Notes under the pieces: generated by a model | The model's input: only the letters and a program-made list of their open reading frames with translations | Database searches by the model: none | What the model was told of the DNA's origin: nothing | Part shown: one piece after another, positions 26,658-36,143 of the stretch | Layout of the letters: each line of letters opens with the position of its first letter | How positions within the stretch are numbered: the first letter of the stretch is position 1 | Made by a program: the position numbers and the translations under genes | Assembly (NCBI RefSeq): GCF_007483665.1 | Contig: NZ_ML660188.1 | Span: 253,105-317,104, forward strand | Reading direction: 5' to 3' | Source: Catellatospora sichuanensis | GTDB taxonomy: Bacteria > Actinomycetota > Actinomycetes > Mycobacteriales > Micromonosporaceae | DNA length: 64,000 bases

Positions 26658-27796
26658 GGCGTCTCCTCGACGGGCAGCGACGCGGCGACCTCGAAGCCGT
26701 CCCGGGCGGCCGTGGCGGTGAGGGTGCCGCCGATCAGCTCCGCTCGTTCGCGCATACCGGCCAGACCGTGGCCGCCGCCGGAACCGCCGTCCGCACCGCG
26801 GCCGTCGTCCTTGACGGTGAGGTCGAGCCGTCCGGGCAGGTAGCGCACGTGTATGTCGACCAGGGTCGCGTCGGCGTGGCGGACGGCGTTGGTCAGCGCC
26901 TCCTGCACGATCCGGTAGGCCGTGGCATCGACGACCGCCGGCAGGTCCACCGGACGGCCGTGCACGTGTACGGCGACGGGCAGCCCGCTGTCGGTGGTCG
27001 CGGCGGCGAGCCGGTCCAGGTGCGCCATGCTCCCGACGGGTGCGCGCGAAGTCTGCTCGGCGGGCCGGCGCAGCAGGGTGACCGTGGAGCGCAGCTCCTG
27101 GGTCGCCTGGCCGCTGGCGGACCGGATGACCGCGAGCGCGGAACGCGCGGCGGTGGTGTCGCCGTCGTCGAGGGCCTCGCGGGCGACGTCGGCCTGCAGC
27201 GAGATCACCGTGGTGGTGTGCGCGAGCACGTCGTGCAGGTCGCGGGCGACCTGCAGCCGCTCGTTCTCGATCCGGCGGGCGGCCTCCTGCCGGCTCGCCT
27301 GCAGCAGGTCCCGCTCGCGCTGGCGCTGCTGCGCGCTGCGCAGCTGCCGGTTGCGGACCCCGTCACCGAGGGCGATCGCACCTGCCATGATCGCCACCGA
27401 CCAGGGCAGTTCGTAGCCGAACAGGTAGCCGAGTTCCTCGCCGTCGCGCAGCCGGAAGAAACTGGAACCCGCCAGCAGGACGGCGGCCACGCTGACGGCG
27501 AGCACGGTCCGGCCGTACTCGGCCGCCGAGTACAACGCGGCGGCGGCGGGCACGGCGAGCCCGATCGGCGGGTAGTCCGCGATGTAGTAGCCGGCCAGGC
27601 CGGCGGCGGTGGCGAGCAGGGTCAGCGCGGGGTGCTGCCGCCGGAGGAGCATCAGCAGGCCGAGGCCCAGCGCGAACAGGTAGGCGCCGAGGTCGGGGCC
27701 GCGTTCGCCGCCGACGTTCGCCGAGATGGCGACCGCGACGACCAACGTCACCACGGCGCCCAGGCAGCCGTCGAGCAGGAGCTGTCGTCGGCGCAT
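26654..27796 (-). CDS. NarL-system sensor histidine kinase (HisKA_3)
   Basis: 380 residues from ATG 27796. The N-terminal 145 residues hold several transmembrane helices with no large outer domain, so it probably senses an envelope state or a membrane ligand. Dimerisation helix with His188 in VARDLHDVLAHT, then the ATPase domain with N-box EALTNAVRHA, DDGRG and GHGLAGMRERAELIGG. The frame continuing upstream of 27796 is basic and low in hydrophobics and is not used. Divergent from a small membrane protein gene across 168 bp. Confidence 0.9.
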   Translation of the reverse strand: MRRRQLLLDGCLGAVVTLVVAVAISANVGGERGPDLGAYLFALGLGLLMLLRRQHPALTLLATAAGLAGYYIADYPPIGLAVPAAAALYSAAEYGRTVLAVSVAAVLLAGSSFFRLRDGEELGYLFGYELPWSVAIMAGAIALGDGVRNRQLRSAQQRQRERDLLQASRQEAARRIENERLQVARDLHDVLAHTTTVISLQADVAREALDDGDTTAARSALAVIRSASGQATQELRSTVTLLRRPAEQTSRAPVGSMAHLDRLAAATTDSGLPVAVHVHGRPVDLPAVVDATAYRIVQEALTNAVRHADATLVDIHVRYLPGRLDLTVKDDGRGADGGSGGGHGLAGMRERAELIGGTLTATAARDGFEVAASLPVEETP

Positions 27797-27964
27797 TCCG
27801 GCAGCGTAACCGACCACGGCGCCGCCGAAGTCGGGCTCCAGGGGGAGCCTCGTGTCGACACCTGGGGTACGCGGGACCCTGACGCGTACGTCAGGAGTCG
27901 ACAGGGTTTCCGTCGACTCCGCGCGGACGCCCCGGCGTCCTCGGCCCGCATACCGTCCACGGCC

Positions 27965-28180
27965 ATGAGAACTCTCGGCATGGCCGTGCTCGGCCTGTTC
28001 CTCGGTCTGGTCGCGGGCGCGTTGCTGACCTCGGCCATCGCCCGGCCCATGGTCGACGGCGACGGCGCGCACATCCCCGTCGGCGTGGCCATCGTGCTGG
28101 GCATGCTGATGCCCGCGCTGGGCATCGCGGGCGCGGTGATCGCCGTGCTGGTCGACCGCAAGTCGCGGAGCGGCTCGTGA
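27965..28180 (+). CDS. Small two-helix membrane protein
   Basis: 71 residues from ATG 27965: two hydrophobic segments (about 5-25 and 40-63) joined by a short polar loop and ending in a basic tail. No family recognised. Its stop overlaps the GTG of the next gene (GTGA), which in turn overlaps the multicopper oxidase gene, so the three form a tightly coupled operon. Confidence 0.65.
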   Translation: MRTLGMAVLGLFLGLVAGALLTSAIARPMVDGDGAHIPVGVAIVLGMLMPALGIAGAVIAVLVDRKSRSGS

Positions 28181-28611
28181 CCGGCACGGCTGAGCCCGCC
28201 CGGCCGCCCGTGCCCGGCTGGGCGGTGTGGCCGCTGCGCGGGCTCGCCGCGGCGACGACCGGGCTCGTGCTCGTCCAGCCGGTGCTGGCGGGGCTGTTCG
28301 TGACCGGCGACGTCGGCATGCTCGACCTGCACGGCATCGCCGCCTCGTTCCTGGTCATGCTGGTCTTCTTCCAGCTTCTCGCCGCGATCCTGGTGTGGCG
28401 GCCGGGCCGCGGCCCGGCCTGGCCGATCGGCGCGTGCGTCGCCGCGTTCGTCCTGGTCGAGCTGCAGAGCGGGCTCGGGTACGCCCGCGCCGTGGCCGTG
28501 CACATGCCGCTCGGCGTGCTGTTGTTCGGGCTGTCGGTCGCGCTGCTCATCGGGGTGTGGCGACCGGGGCTGCGCCGCCGCCCCGCCCGCGCGGAGAAGG
28601 CCGCCCGATGA
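28177..28611 (+). CDS. Four-helix membrane protein preceding the multicopper oxidase
   Basis: 144 residues from GTG 28177. Four transmembrane helices with a conserved-looking MLDLHGIAASFLVM segment and His residues near helix ends, resembling DUF6220-type proteins that often sit in redox operons. It overlaps both neighbours by 4 nt (GTGA and ATGA), so it is probably made in proportion to the oxidase. It could hold heme or help deliver copper or electrons; that is speculation from position. Confidence 0.7.
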   Translation: MTGTAEPARPPVPGWAVWPLRGLAAATTGLVLVQPVLAGLFVTGDVGMLDLHGIAASFLVMLVFFQLLAAILVWRPGRGPAWPIGACVAAFVLVELQSGLGYARAVAVHMPLGVLLFGLSVALLIGVWRPGLRRRPARAEKAAR

Positions 28612-30164
28612 GTCCGGCCAGGCTGTCGCGGCGGGGCTTGTTCGGCGTGCTCGCCGCGAGCGCCGCGGCCACGGCCGGGTGCGGGGGCCTGCCCGCCGAG
28701 CGCAGTGGCGCGCCGCTGACCAGCAGGCTGACGCTGCCGCAACCGTTCACCGTCCCGCTGCCCCTCCCCCGCACCGCCCGGCCCGGTGCCGACGGCACGT
28801 ACGAACTCGTCCAGCGTCCGGCCCAGGTCGAGATCATCCCCGGTCACCGCACCGAGGTGTGGGGATACGACGGCACGTTCCCCGGGCCGACGTTCGACGT
28901 GCGCGCAGGGCGGCCGGCGCGGGTGCGCATCGTCAACGAGCTGCCCGTGCCCACCACCACGCACCTGCACGGCGGTGTCACGCGGCCCGAGTTCGACGGC
29001 TATCCCACCCATCTGGTCGTGCCGGATTCGCTCACGGGGCGGTTCCATCCGGTCCACGGGCAGCATGCCGGACACGGGTCGGCGTGGAAGACGTCCCCGG
29101 GACGGTTCGTGCACGAGTACCCGCTGGATCAGCCGGCCGCCATGCTCTGGTATCACGACCACCGCATGGACTTCACCGCGCCGCAGGTGTACCGCGGACT
29201 GGCCGGCATGTTCCTCGTCCGCGACGACGTCGAGGACGCGCTGCCGCTGCCCCGCGGCGCCCGGGAGCTCCCGCTGCTGATCTGCGACCGCGCCTTCGAG
29301 TCCGACGGCGCGCTGCGCTACCCGGCCGTCGACCCGACGCTGCTCGGCGAACCGGGCGTGACCGGCGCGCACCACCAGGGGGTCGAGGGCGACGTGATCC
29401 TCGTCAACGGCGCGCCGTGGCCTGAGGCGGAGGTCGCCGCGGTCCGCCACCGGCTGCGGATACTCAACGCGTCCAACTCCCGCCGACTCGACCTGCGCCT
29501 GGACCCGCCGCCCCCGACGGGCAGCCCGTTCACCCAGCTCGGCAGCGACCTCGGCCTGCTCGCCCGACCGCAGCACCTGGACCAGGTCGTGCTGGCTTCC
29601 GCCGAACGCGCCGACGTCGTCGTCGACTTCGGGGCGTATCCGGTCGGCACGCGCGTGGTGCTGCGCAACCATCTCGGGGCCGGGCGGGCCCGCGACGTCA
29701 TGCGCTTCCACGTCACCCGCCGCGAGGCCGACGACAGCGCGGTCCCGGCAGTGCTCGCCGACGTCCCGACGCTGTCGGCGGACCAGGCGGTGCGCAGCCG
29801 CCGGTTCGACTTCCGGCTCAGCGGGCCCGGCCCGCACGGCAAGAAGTGGATGATCAACGGGCAGCCGTTCGATCCCGGCGCCTCGCTCGCCTCCCCCGAG
29901 CTGGGCACGACCGAGCTGTGGACGCTCACTTCCGACTTCCACCACCCGGTCCACGTCCACCTCGGCCACTTCCAGGTGCTCAGCCGCAACGGCCGCACCC
30001 CGCGGCCGTCGGACGCCGGGTGGAAGGACACCGTCGACGTACGCCCGTACGAGGTGGTCCAGCTGCTGGTGCGCTTCGCGGGTTTCCGCGGCCGCTACAT
30101 GCTGCACTGCCACAACCTCGAGCACGAGGACATGGCGATGATGGCCAACATCGACGTCGTCTGA
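28608..30164 (+). CDS. Tat-exported multicopper oxidase (CotA/bilirubin-oxidase-like)
   Basis: 518 residues. Start has a twin-arginine motif SRRGLFG and a TAGC sequence at 22-25 that could be a lipobox. All four copper motifs are present: THLHGG, WYHDHRMDF, HPVHVHLGHFQV and HCHNLEHEDMAMM, the last giving the type 1 His-Cys-His and an axial Met. The three-cupredoxin length fits CotA-like oxidases that oxidise phenols, bilirubin or Mn/Cu ions with oxygen. Folded before export, probably lipid-anchored. Last gene of a three-gene coupled operon, 17 bp from a convergent channel gene. Confidence 0.9.
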   Translation: MSPARLSRRGLFGVLAASAAATAGCGGLPAERSGAPLTSRLTLPQPFTVPLPLPRTARPGADGTYELVQRPAQVEIIPGHRTEVWGYDGTFPGPTFDVRAGRPARVRIVNELPVPTTTHLHGGVTRPEFDGYPTHLVVPDSLTGRFHPVHGQHAGHGSAWKTSPGRFVHEYPLDQPAAMLWYHDHRMDFTAPQVYRGLAGMFLVRDDVEDALPLPRGARELPLLICDRAFESDGALRYPAVDPTLLGEPGVTGAHHQGVEGDVILVNGAPWPEAEVAAVRHRLRILNASNSRRLDLRLDPPPPTGSPFTQLGSDLGLLARPQHLDQVVLASAERADVVVDFGAYPVGTRVVLRNHLGAGRARDVMRFHVTRREADDSAVPAVLADVPTLSADQAVRSRRFDFRLSGPGPHGKKWMINGQPFDPGASLASPELGTTELWTLTSDFHHPVHVHLGHFQVLSRNGRTPRPSDAGWKDTVDVRPYEVVQLLVRFAGFRGRYMLHCHNLEHEDMAMMANIDVV

Positions 30165-30181
30165 GCGGCAGCGACCGGCGG

Positions 30182-31168
30182 TCAGCGGTGGATCGGGTCC
30201 CGCTCCGGCCGGGCCGACGGATGGTCCCGGTCCACGCGCAGGTCCCGCTCCAGGTCGTCCAGGAGTGCGCGCAGGTCCGCCAGCCGGCGGCTGATCACGA
30301 TCCGGTCGACGTCGTCGGGCGCGCCGTCGGAGTCGAAGCCCGGCGCCGTCTCCTGGGGCTGCTCCAGGCGACGCGCCTCCTCCATCGAGTTGATGATCAC
30401 GCCGACCAGGATGTTGACCAGCAGATTCGCCGTGATGAGCACGTAGCTGATGTAGAAGACGACCGTCCATGGCGACACCGCCATGCCCTGTTCGATGAGG
30501 TCCGGCAGGTTCTCCAGCGACAGCAGCACGAACAGGGTGAGTACGGCGCTGCCGATCGTGCCGTACTGCTCGGGCTGGTGCTCGGCGAAGATCAGCCAGC
30601 CGGCCATGCCGTAGATGTAGAGCGTGACGATCGCCAGGGCCAGGAAACCGCCCACGCCCGGCAGGCTGCGCAGCAGCGCGGTGACAATGGTGCGCAGGCC
30701 CGGCATGAAGCGCATCAACCGCACGACCCGCGCGATCCGGATGACCCGCAGGATGGCCGAGTCGCCGTGCAGGCCCGGGATGAACGCCGCCGCCACGACC
30801 GCGAGGTCGAAGACGTTCCAGCCGTGCCGGAAGAAGTCCAGCGGGCGCCTGCCGTAGCTGAGCATGCGGACCACGATCTCCGCGACAAACAACGCCCGGA
30901 ACAGCCACTCCAGCGCGTTGAGCCAGCCGGCCGACCTCAGGTCGGGATAGGTCTCCAGGCCGAGGATGACGGCGTTGGCCGCGATGGCGGCCATGATCGT
31001 GATCTCGAAGCCACGGGATGCGGCGACCCTGGCGCACCAGGTCGTGATCCCTGGCGTCGGTGCCGGTTCCGCACCGGCGTCGGCATCGGCCTGCCTGCTG
31101 CGTTCGAGGAGTCGGCTCATGCCCCGATCCGGGTCGTCGACCGGTGCGCAAGCGTCCGAACCGGACAT
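30182..31168 (-). CDS. Voltage-gated ion channel (BacNav-like, 6 TM)
   Basis: 328 residues with six TM helices between about 55 and 262. S4 at 137-155 has Arg141, 144, 147, 150 and 153 at every third position, the voltage-sensor pattern. The pore loop reads LLSLENLPD with Glu219, where characterised bacterial Na+ channels have TLESW; the Glu is kept but the Trp is replaced. An acidic C-terminal helix after S6 (IINSMEEARR and onward) may form the tetramer coiled coil. Met17 is an alternative start. Ion selectivity cannot be decided from this variant filter. Confidence 0.85.
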   Translation of the reverse strand: MSGSDACAPVDDPDRGMSRLLERSRQADADAGAEPAPTPGITTWCARVAASRGFEITIMAAIAANAVILGLETYPDLRSAGWLNALEWLFRALFVAEIVVRMLSYGRRPLDFFRHGWNVFDLAVVAAAFIPGLHGDSAILRVIRIARVVRLMRFMPGLRTIVTALLRSLPGVGGFLALAIVTLYIYGMAGWLIFAEHQPEQYGTIGSAVLTLFVLLSLENLPDLIEQGMAVSPWTVVFYISYVLITANLLVNILVGVIINSMEEARRLEQPQETAPGFDSDGAPDDVDRIVISRRLADLRALLDDLERDLRVDRDHPSARPERDPIHR

Positions 31169-31333
31169 ACAGCCCGGATGAGCGGTGAAGACATGGGCAA
31201 CACCCTACGGGCAGCCGTCGCGACGGCCTTCAGCGGACGCGTGTCCCGTGCGTTCCCCGGCTCACCAACCACGACGACCTTTCCACATCGCCGGTGTCGG
31301 CGACGACGTCCGGCTGGTCCGCGTTCTGATCCA

Positions 31334-34138
31334 CTACTGAGCGGGCGCCGGGCCGGCCGCAGTCGCGCGGTGCTCGATGGTGGAGGCGCCGACGGCGATC
31401 TCGACGCGCGAGCGCAGGCCGAGTTTCGCCAGGATGCTCGACACGTGCGACTGGACTGTCCGCGGCGACAGGAACATCTGCGCGGCTATGTCGGGGTTGG
31501 ACCTGCCCTCCGCGACGGCCAGGGCGACCTTGTACTCGGTCTCGCTCAGGGCGGCCCAGCCGTGCTTCGGACGCCCGCGCGGGCCGCGTACGCCCTGCCT
31601 GATGCCCGCCTGGCGGCCCCGGGCGCGGGCACGGTCGATGTCGCGTGCGGCGTCCAGTCCGGTGTAGAGCGCCACCGCGCTCGCCAGCTCGTCGCGGGCG
31701 GGCTGAAGGCGACCGTTCCCGGCGAGGAGGATGGCCGCGTGCTCGTGGGCATATCCCTCGTGCAGCGGCCAGCCGACCTGCGCGAACGACGCCGCCGCGG
31801 CCAGCAGCTGCGACGGGTCGTCGTCCAGCATCCCGCGGCACAACGCGGCGGTGCCCTCGACACTGGAGGTGGCCTGTTCGGCCAGCAGCTCGGCCATGCT
31901 GTCGGCGAGGTCCCGCAGGCGATCCGCGTCACCGGCCGCGTGGGCGAGCCGGGCCAGGTCCGCGCACAGCCGGTAGCCGATGCAGCGCGGGCTGAACGTC
32001 GGCGGCTGCTCCCACAGCGGGTACAGGATGTCGAGGGCCTCGCCGGGACCGGTGTCCGCCTCCACGGCCAGGGCGTGAGCCCAGCGCAGCGGCGCGGTGA
32101 ACCTGGTCTCGAGCGGGCTGGAGGTGGCCAGCGCGGCCAGTTCGGCGTCGAGGGTGCGGGCCTGGCCACGGTGCATGGCGATCATCGCGGCGAGTCCATG
32201 CAGCGCGGGCGCCTGGCACAACGGGTCGGGGCTGTCCAGGCTGGTGCGGATCTCGGCCAGCGCGTCGTCCCAGCGTCCGCGCAGGAACAGCACGTTGGCG
32301 CGCAGTAGTTGCGCGGTGGTGAGGTACACCCCGCCGGTGTCCCGGTTGCGCCGCATGGCAGCGTCCAGGACCTGGTCGAGTTCGGCCGGACGGTCCAGCG
32401 CGAACAGGCACAGCGCCCGCACCACGAGCGGGTCCACGATCAGGACACTGTCGGGGTGGTCGAGCGCGTTCATCGCTGCGGCGTTGAGGTCCAGCGCCTC
32501 CCGCACCCGGTTCTGCGCGAACCGCAGCACGGCGAGGGTGTTGTGGCCGTACGCCTGCGCGACGACATCGCCGGAGGCCAGGCCCGTACGCAAGGCCTCG
32601 CTGGCCAGGCGGTCGCCGGCGTCGAACTCGCCGATCAGCAGCCGGCACACGGCGGCGAAGCCGTACAGGCGGCCGGGGTGCACCGGTGCCAGCCGGGCCG
32701 CGTCCTCGCCGGCCGCCGCTGCCTGCTGCAGGCGACCTTGCCGGAAGTAGCCGTCCATCCGCAGTTCGAGCAGTTGCGTGCGCACGGCCGACGACTGGTA
32801 CGCGGCGAGCTGGTCGTGCAGGATCTGCTCGGCCTCGTCGGTCTGACCGGCCCACAGCAGCGCCCGGATCAGGTCGACGTTCAGGCGGGTGGCCGTCACG
32901 TCGTCGGCCGCGTCGGCCGCGGCGGCGCGCAGCAGGGTCACGGCCAGGTCCGGTGCGCGCACGGTCAGCTGTGGTGCCACTTCCATGAGCCACTGCCCGT
33001 GTTCGGCGCGGTCGGCCTGGGCGAGGTGTTCGGCGATCTGCTCGACGTCCGCGCCGCGGTCCATCAGCACCTGTGCGGCTCGCAGATGCAGCATGCTGCG
33101 GACCGAGGACGGTGTCTGCCGGGCGAGCCCCTGCCGGATCAGGTCGTGGCGGAACTGCAGCCCGGCCTCGGTCTCGACCAGCAGCCCCGCGCCGGTCGCC
33201 GCGGTACAGGCCTCGGCCAGGTCCAGCACGGGCACGTCGAGCACGGCGGCCAGCAGTGGCAGGTCGACGGGGCCGCCGAGGGCGGCGGCCTGGTGCAGGA
33301 CAGCCTGCGTCGGCGCGGGCAGCGGCCCGAGCCGCGACATGATCATCGCCTGTAGTGATTGCGCGGGAGGTGTGTCGTGGTCGGTCTCGGCGTGGCCGCG
33401 GCTGATCCGCAGCGCGCCGTCACGTTCCAGGCCGGCCACGAGCTCGGTCAGGTAGAGGGGATGACCTTCGGCGGCGGCGAGCAGCTGCGTCAGCTGCGGC
33501 CCGGTGGGCGCGCCGACCGAGGCCTGGACCAGCTCGGCCACTGCCTGCGGGTCGAGGGGTGGCAGGGTCATCCGTTGCGCGCCCTTGGCGGTCATGCTGC
33601 GCACCAGCGCGCTCATCGCCTCGCCCCGCGGTTCGGGCGCGGCGGAGATGACGACCAGCAGCGGATACTGCCCGATGCCGCGGCACAGCCGATGCAGGAC
33701 CACGATGCTCTGCGGGTCGGCCCACTGGACGTCGTCGACGATCACCGCGACCGGCCCGGCCGAGCACCATTCGTCGACCAGGTCCAGCATCGCCTCCGTG
33801 ACGACGAAGTCGTGCCCGGCCGCGCCGGGCTGACGGTCCGCGCCTGCACCGCGCAGCAGCGCCGCCACCCGGGCCCGTTGCGGCTCGCCACCGGTCGTCA
33901 GCACGTCCAGGCATGCACCGGCGACCGCGAACGGCAGGTCCTGTTCCAGCTGCTCGCCCGCCGCGCGCAGGATCCGCATCCCCAGCCGGTCGCAGTACGC
34001 CGCGACCGCGTCCAGCAGCACCGACTTGCCGATGCCCGCCTCGCCCTCGACCAGCGTCGCCGAACCTCGCCCGGCGGCGGCCTCGTCCGCAGCCGCCTGC
34101 AGCAACCGCAGTTGCGGGTCACGGCCGAACAGCGTCAT
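31334..34138 (-). CDS. LAL-type LuxR regulator with AAA/NTPase domain, copy 1
   Basis: 934 residues from ATG 34138. N-terminal P-loop NTPase with Walker A EGEAGIGKSVLL and Walker B VAVIVDDVQWAD, a long tetratricopeptide-like helical middle, and a C-terminal LuxR helix-turn-helix ending SPRTVQSHVSSILAKLGLRSR. Large ATP-binding LuxR (LAL) proteins are activators of metabolic or secondary-metabolite genes in actinobacteria. ATG 34144 or 34159 are alternative starts; the frame continuing to 35008 overlaps the diguanylate cyclase gene and is excluded. No adjacent biosynthetic cluster is visible, so the target is unknown. Confidence 0.85.
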   Translation of the reverse strand: MTLFGRDPQLRLLQAAADEAAAGRGSATLVEGEAGIGKSVLLDAVAAYCDRLGMRILRAAGEQLEQDLPFAVAGACLDVLTTGGEPQRARVAALLRGAGADRQPGAAGHDFVVTEAMLDLVDEWCSAGPVAVIVDDVQWADPQSIVVLHRLCRGIGQYPLLVVISAAPEPRGEAMSALVRSMTAKGAQRMTLPPLDPQAVAELVQASVGAPTGPQLTQLLAAAEGHPLYLTELVAGLERDGALRISRGHAETDHDTPPAQSLQAMIMSRLGPLPAPTQAVLHQAAALGGPVDLPLLAAVLDVPVLDLAEACTAATGAGLLVETEAGLQFRHDLIRQGLARQTPSSVRSMLHLRAAQVLMDRGADVEQIAEHLAQADRAEHGQWLMEVAPQLTVRAPDLAVTLLRAAAADAADDVTATRLNVDLIRALLWAGQTDEAEQILHDQLAAYQSSAVRTQLLELRMDGYFRQGRLQQAAAAGEDAARLAPVHPGRLYGFAAVCRLLIGEFDAGDRLASEALRTGLASGDVVAQAYGHNTLAVLRFAQNRVREALDLNAAAMNALDHPDSVLIVDPLVVRALCLFALDRPAELDQVLDAAMRRNRDTGGVYLTTAQLLRANVLFLRGRWDDALAEIRTSLDSPDPLCQAPALHGLAAMIAMHRGQARTLDAELAALATSSPLETRFTAPLRWAHALAVEADTGPGEALDILYPLWEQPPTFSPRCIGYRLCADLARLAHAAGDADRLRDLADSMAELLAEQATSSVEGTAALCRGMLDDDPSQLLAAAASFAQVGWPLHEGYAHEHAAILLAGNGRLQPARDELASAVALYTGLDAARDIDRARARGRQAGIRQGVRGPRGRPKHGWAALSETEYKVALAVAEGRSNPDIAAQMFLSPRTVQSHVSSILAKLGLRSRVEIAVGASTIEHRATAAGPAPAQ

Positions 34139-34184
34139 CGGCATACCCCACTTCACCATGCGGCCACCGTTGATCATCGCCGAT

Positions 34185-34198
34185 CCGGTGATCACCGG
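34185..34198. promoter_or_regulatory. Palindrome upstream of the LAL regulator
   Basis: Perfect 14-bp palindrome CCGGTGATCACCGG lies 47 bp before the LAL start codon. It may be an operator, perhaps autoregulatory. A single copy, so by chance it is not negligible in GC-rich DNA. Confidence 0.35.
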
Positions 34199-34323
34199 CG
34201 CGTTTCGGTGACGACACCGCACGAACGACACGGAAACCGGCCCTGGTCCGCCCAGGTGCGGGCACTCGGGCGAGGTAGGCGACCCGCCGGTGACAAGCGT
34301 ACGGCGGGCGGCGGCGCGGCGGC

Positions 34324-35649
34324 TCAGGTCACGGGCGGGCTGTGCACCTGGTCGCGGCCGGCCCGCTTGGCATGGTAGAGCGCGGCGTCGGCGCGGCGGA
34401 CCAGGTCCTCGATGGTCCGGCCGTGTTCGGGATAGGCGACCACGCCCAGGCTCGCCGTGACCTTCACCGAGTGGCCCTGGAAGGTGATCGCCGCCGCGGA
34501 CAGCGCCGCCCGTACGCGTTCCGCGGTGCGCATCGCCGAGTCGCGGCCGGTGTCGGGCAGGAGCACGGCGAACTCCTCCCCGCCGTGCCGGGCGGCCAGA
34601 TCGGTGGAGCGCACCTGGGCCTGGAGGATCTCCCCCACCCGGCGCAGCACCGCGTCGCCGGTGAGGTGTCCGTGCTCGTCGTTGATCGCCTTGAAGTGGT
34701 CGAGGTCCAGCAGGATCAGCGACAGCGGCGTGCCGCGGCGGCGGGCGTGGTCGAGATCGCGGGCCAGGCCGGCGCGCAGCGCGCGGCGGTTGGGCAGTCC
34801 GGTCAGCGGGTCGGTGGTGGCCAGGTCGACCAGCACCGCCTTGCGCTCCGCGATGCGTTCGGCCATCGCGTTGAGCGCCTGGGCGAGTTCGCGCAGCTCG
34901 CCGCGCGACTTCACCTGTGCCCGGGTGCCGTAGTGGCCTTCGGCGAACATGCCTGCCGCCTGCGTGAGCCGGCGGACGTCGCGGACCAGCCCACGCGACA
35001 GCGCCCACCCGAGCCCGAGCGCCACCGCCATGCCTGCCAGACCTGCCGCGAGGGTCAGCCGACGGCTGGACGCACCGGCGGACATGACCTGGTCGTAGAG
35101 GGCGGTGTAGTCGAGCACCAGCGCTCCGACGACGCCGTCGGCGGGGGTGCGGATCGGGACGACGACCAGCTTGAGCGGCACGCCCGCGTCATCGCGGGTG
35201 ATGGTGCGGACCAGCCCGTCGCGCAGGGTGGCGGCGATCTTGCCGTCCGGGTCGGCGCCCAGCCGCGCCGCCCCGGCGGGCATCGTGTCGGCGACGCTGT
35301 CACGCCGCAGGTCGACGATCTCGACGTCGCCGCCGATCTGGCGTCGCAGGTTGTCCAGGTAGGGCCGTATCTTCGCGGGATCCAACGGGCGGCCGGTGTC
35401 GGCGCCGTCGGCGACGTCGTCGGCGATCACCCTGGCGAGGTGCTGCGCTTCGACCCGGGCGTCCCGTGCGGCGGCCAGGCGCTGCTCGCGTTCGGCGATC
35501 AACCCGATCACCGGCAGGAGCGCGGACACCAGCAGGAACGCCACCGCCAACCGCGGACCGACCCGGACGAGCCAGCCGGGCTCGCGCAGCCTCTTCAGCG
35601 GCCGCAGCACTCGCCGCGTGCCCCGTGCGAAACCCCCGCGCAGATCCAT
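34324..35649 (-). CDS. Diguanylate cyclase with extracytoplasmic sensor, HAMP and GGDEF domains
   Basis: 441 residues. TM helix at about 32-52, an extracytoplasmic sensor region to about 195, second TM near 198-219, HAMP linker to about 280, then a GGDEF domain. The active site is GGEEF at 356-360, and RSTD at 347-350 lies five residues before it, the RxxD inhibitory site for c-di-GMP feedback. So it is probably an active, product-regulated diguanylate cyclase. Nearest neighbours are the LAL regulator and the epoxide hydrolase operon; no phosphodiesterase is in the window. Confidence 0.9.
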   Translation of the reverse strand: MDLRGGFARGTRRVLRPLKRLREPGWLVRVGPRLAVAFLLVSALLPVIGLIAEREQRLAAARDARVEAQHLARVIADDVADGADTGRPLDPAKIRPYLDNLRRQIGGDVEIVDLRRDSVADTMPAGAARLGADPDGKIAATLRDGLVRTITRDDAGVPLKLVVVPIRTPADGVVGALVLDYTALYDQVMSAGASSRRLTLAAGLAGMAVALGLGWALSRGLVRDVRRLTQAAGMFAEGHYGTRAQVKSRGELRELAQALNAMAERIAERKAVLVDLATTDPLTGLPNRRALRAGLARDLDHARRRGTPLSLILLDLDHFKAINDEHGHLTGDAVLRRVGEILQAQVRSTDLAARHGGEEFAVLLPDTGRDSAMRTAERVRAALSAAAITFQGHSVKVTASLGVVAYPEHGRTIEDLVRRADAALYHAKRAGRDQVHSPPVT

Positions 35650-35925
35650 GGCAATGGACGGTCAGCCGGCGACCGTCACTTCGCCCTCTGCGCGGCCTGC
35701 CTCCAGGCCGGCCCTCGCCGGCACGTCCGGTACCTGGCTGAACTGTGCATACGGCCACCTTATCCGCCGACTCGCCGGGCCGGTCCGGCCGCGGCGATGC
35801 GCCGCCGCACCGTGACCATATGTGACGGTTCAACTATATTTGCGCGGAGCTGCCCGCACGCACCGCCTGGTAGCCGGTGCGCTCGGGCAGCCGGCGCGAC
35901 GCTCAGGTCCCTCGCCGGTCGGCCG

Positions 35926-36114
35926 TCAACGCTGCAGCGTCTCCATGTGCTGCGCCGCGGCGGCGGACGCCTCGTCGGGCGTCCGGCCCTGCTCGCGAGC
36001 GACGAGGTAGGCCGCATACCAGTCCGACCAGTGGTGCTTCGGGGCGCTGGCCTCGTACGGGCCGTGATGCTGTTCCGTCTCGCGCAGCAGCTCGGCCAAC
36101 TTGGCGACGTCCAT
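35926..36114 (-). CDS. Small helical protein linked to glyoxalase genes
   Basis: 62 residues from ATG 36114. Two or three helices with an aromatic patch (HHWSDWYAAYLVAREQGRTP). As I recall, the same segment occurs as a separate small gene beside, or as a tail of, glyoxalase/bleomycin-resistance-type proteins in actinobacteria. Here it follows such a gene by 29 nt, in the same operon. Function unknown. Confidence 0.65.
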   Translation of the reverse strand: MDVAKLAELLRETEQHHGPYEASAPKHHWSDWYAAYLVAREQGRTPDEASAAAAQHMETLQR

Positions 36115-36143
36115 GGTGAAACCTCCTCGATCGTGCGGACTGG

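Noticed and set aside
26768-27964. Long frame running into the small membrane protein at 27965
   Set aside because: The upstream part is the antisense of the sensor kinase; the hydrophobic protein begins at ATG 27965.
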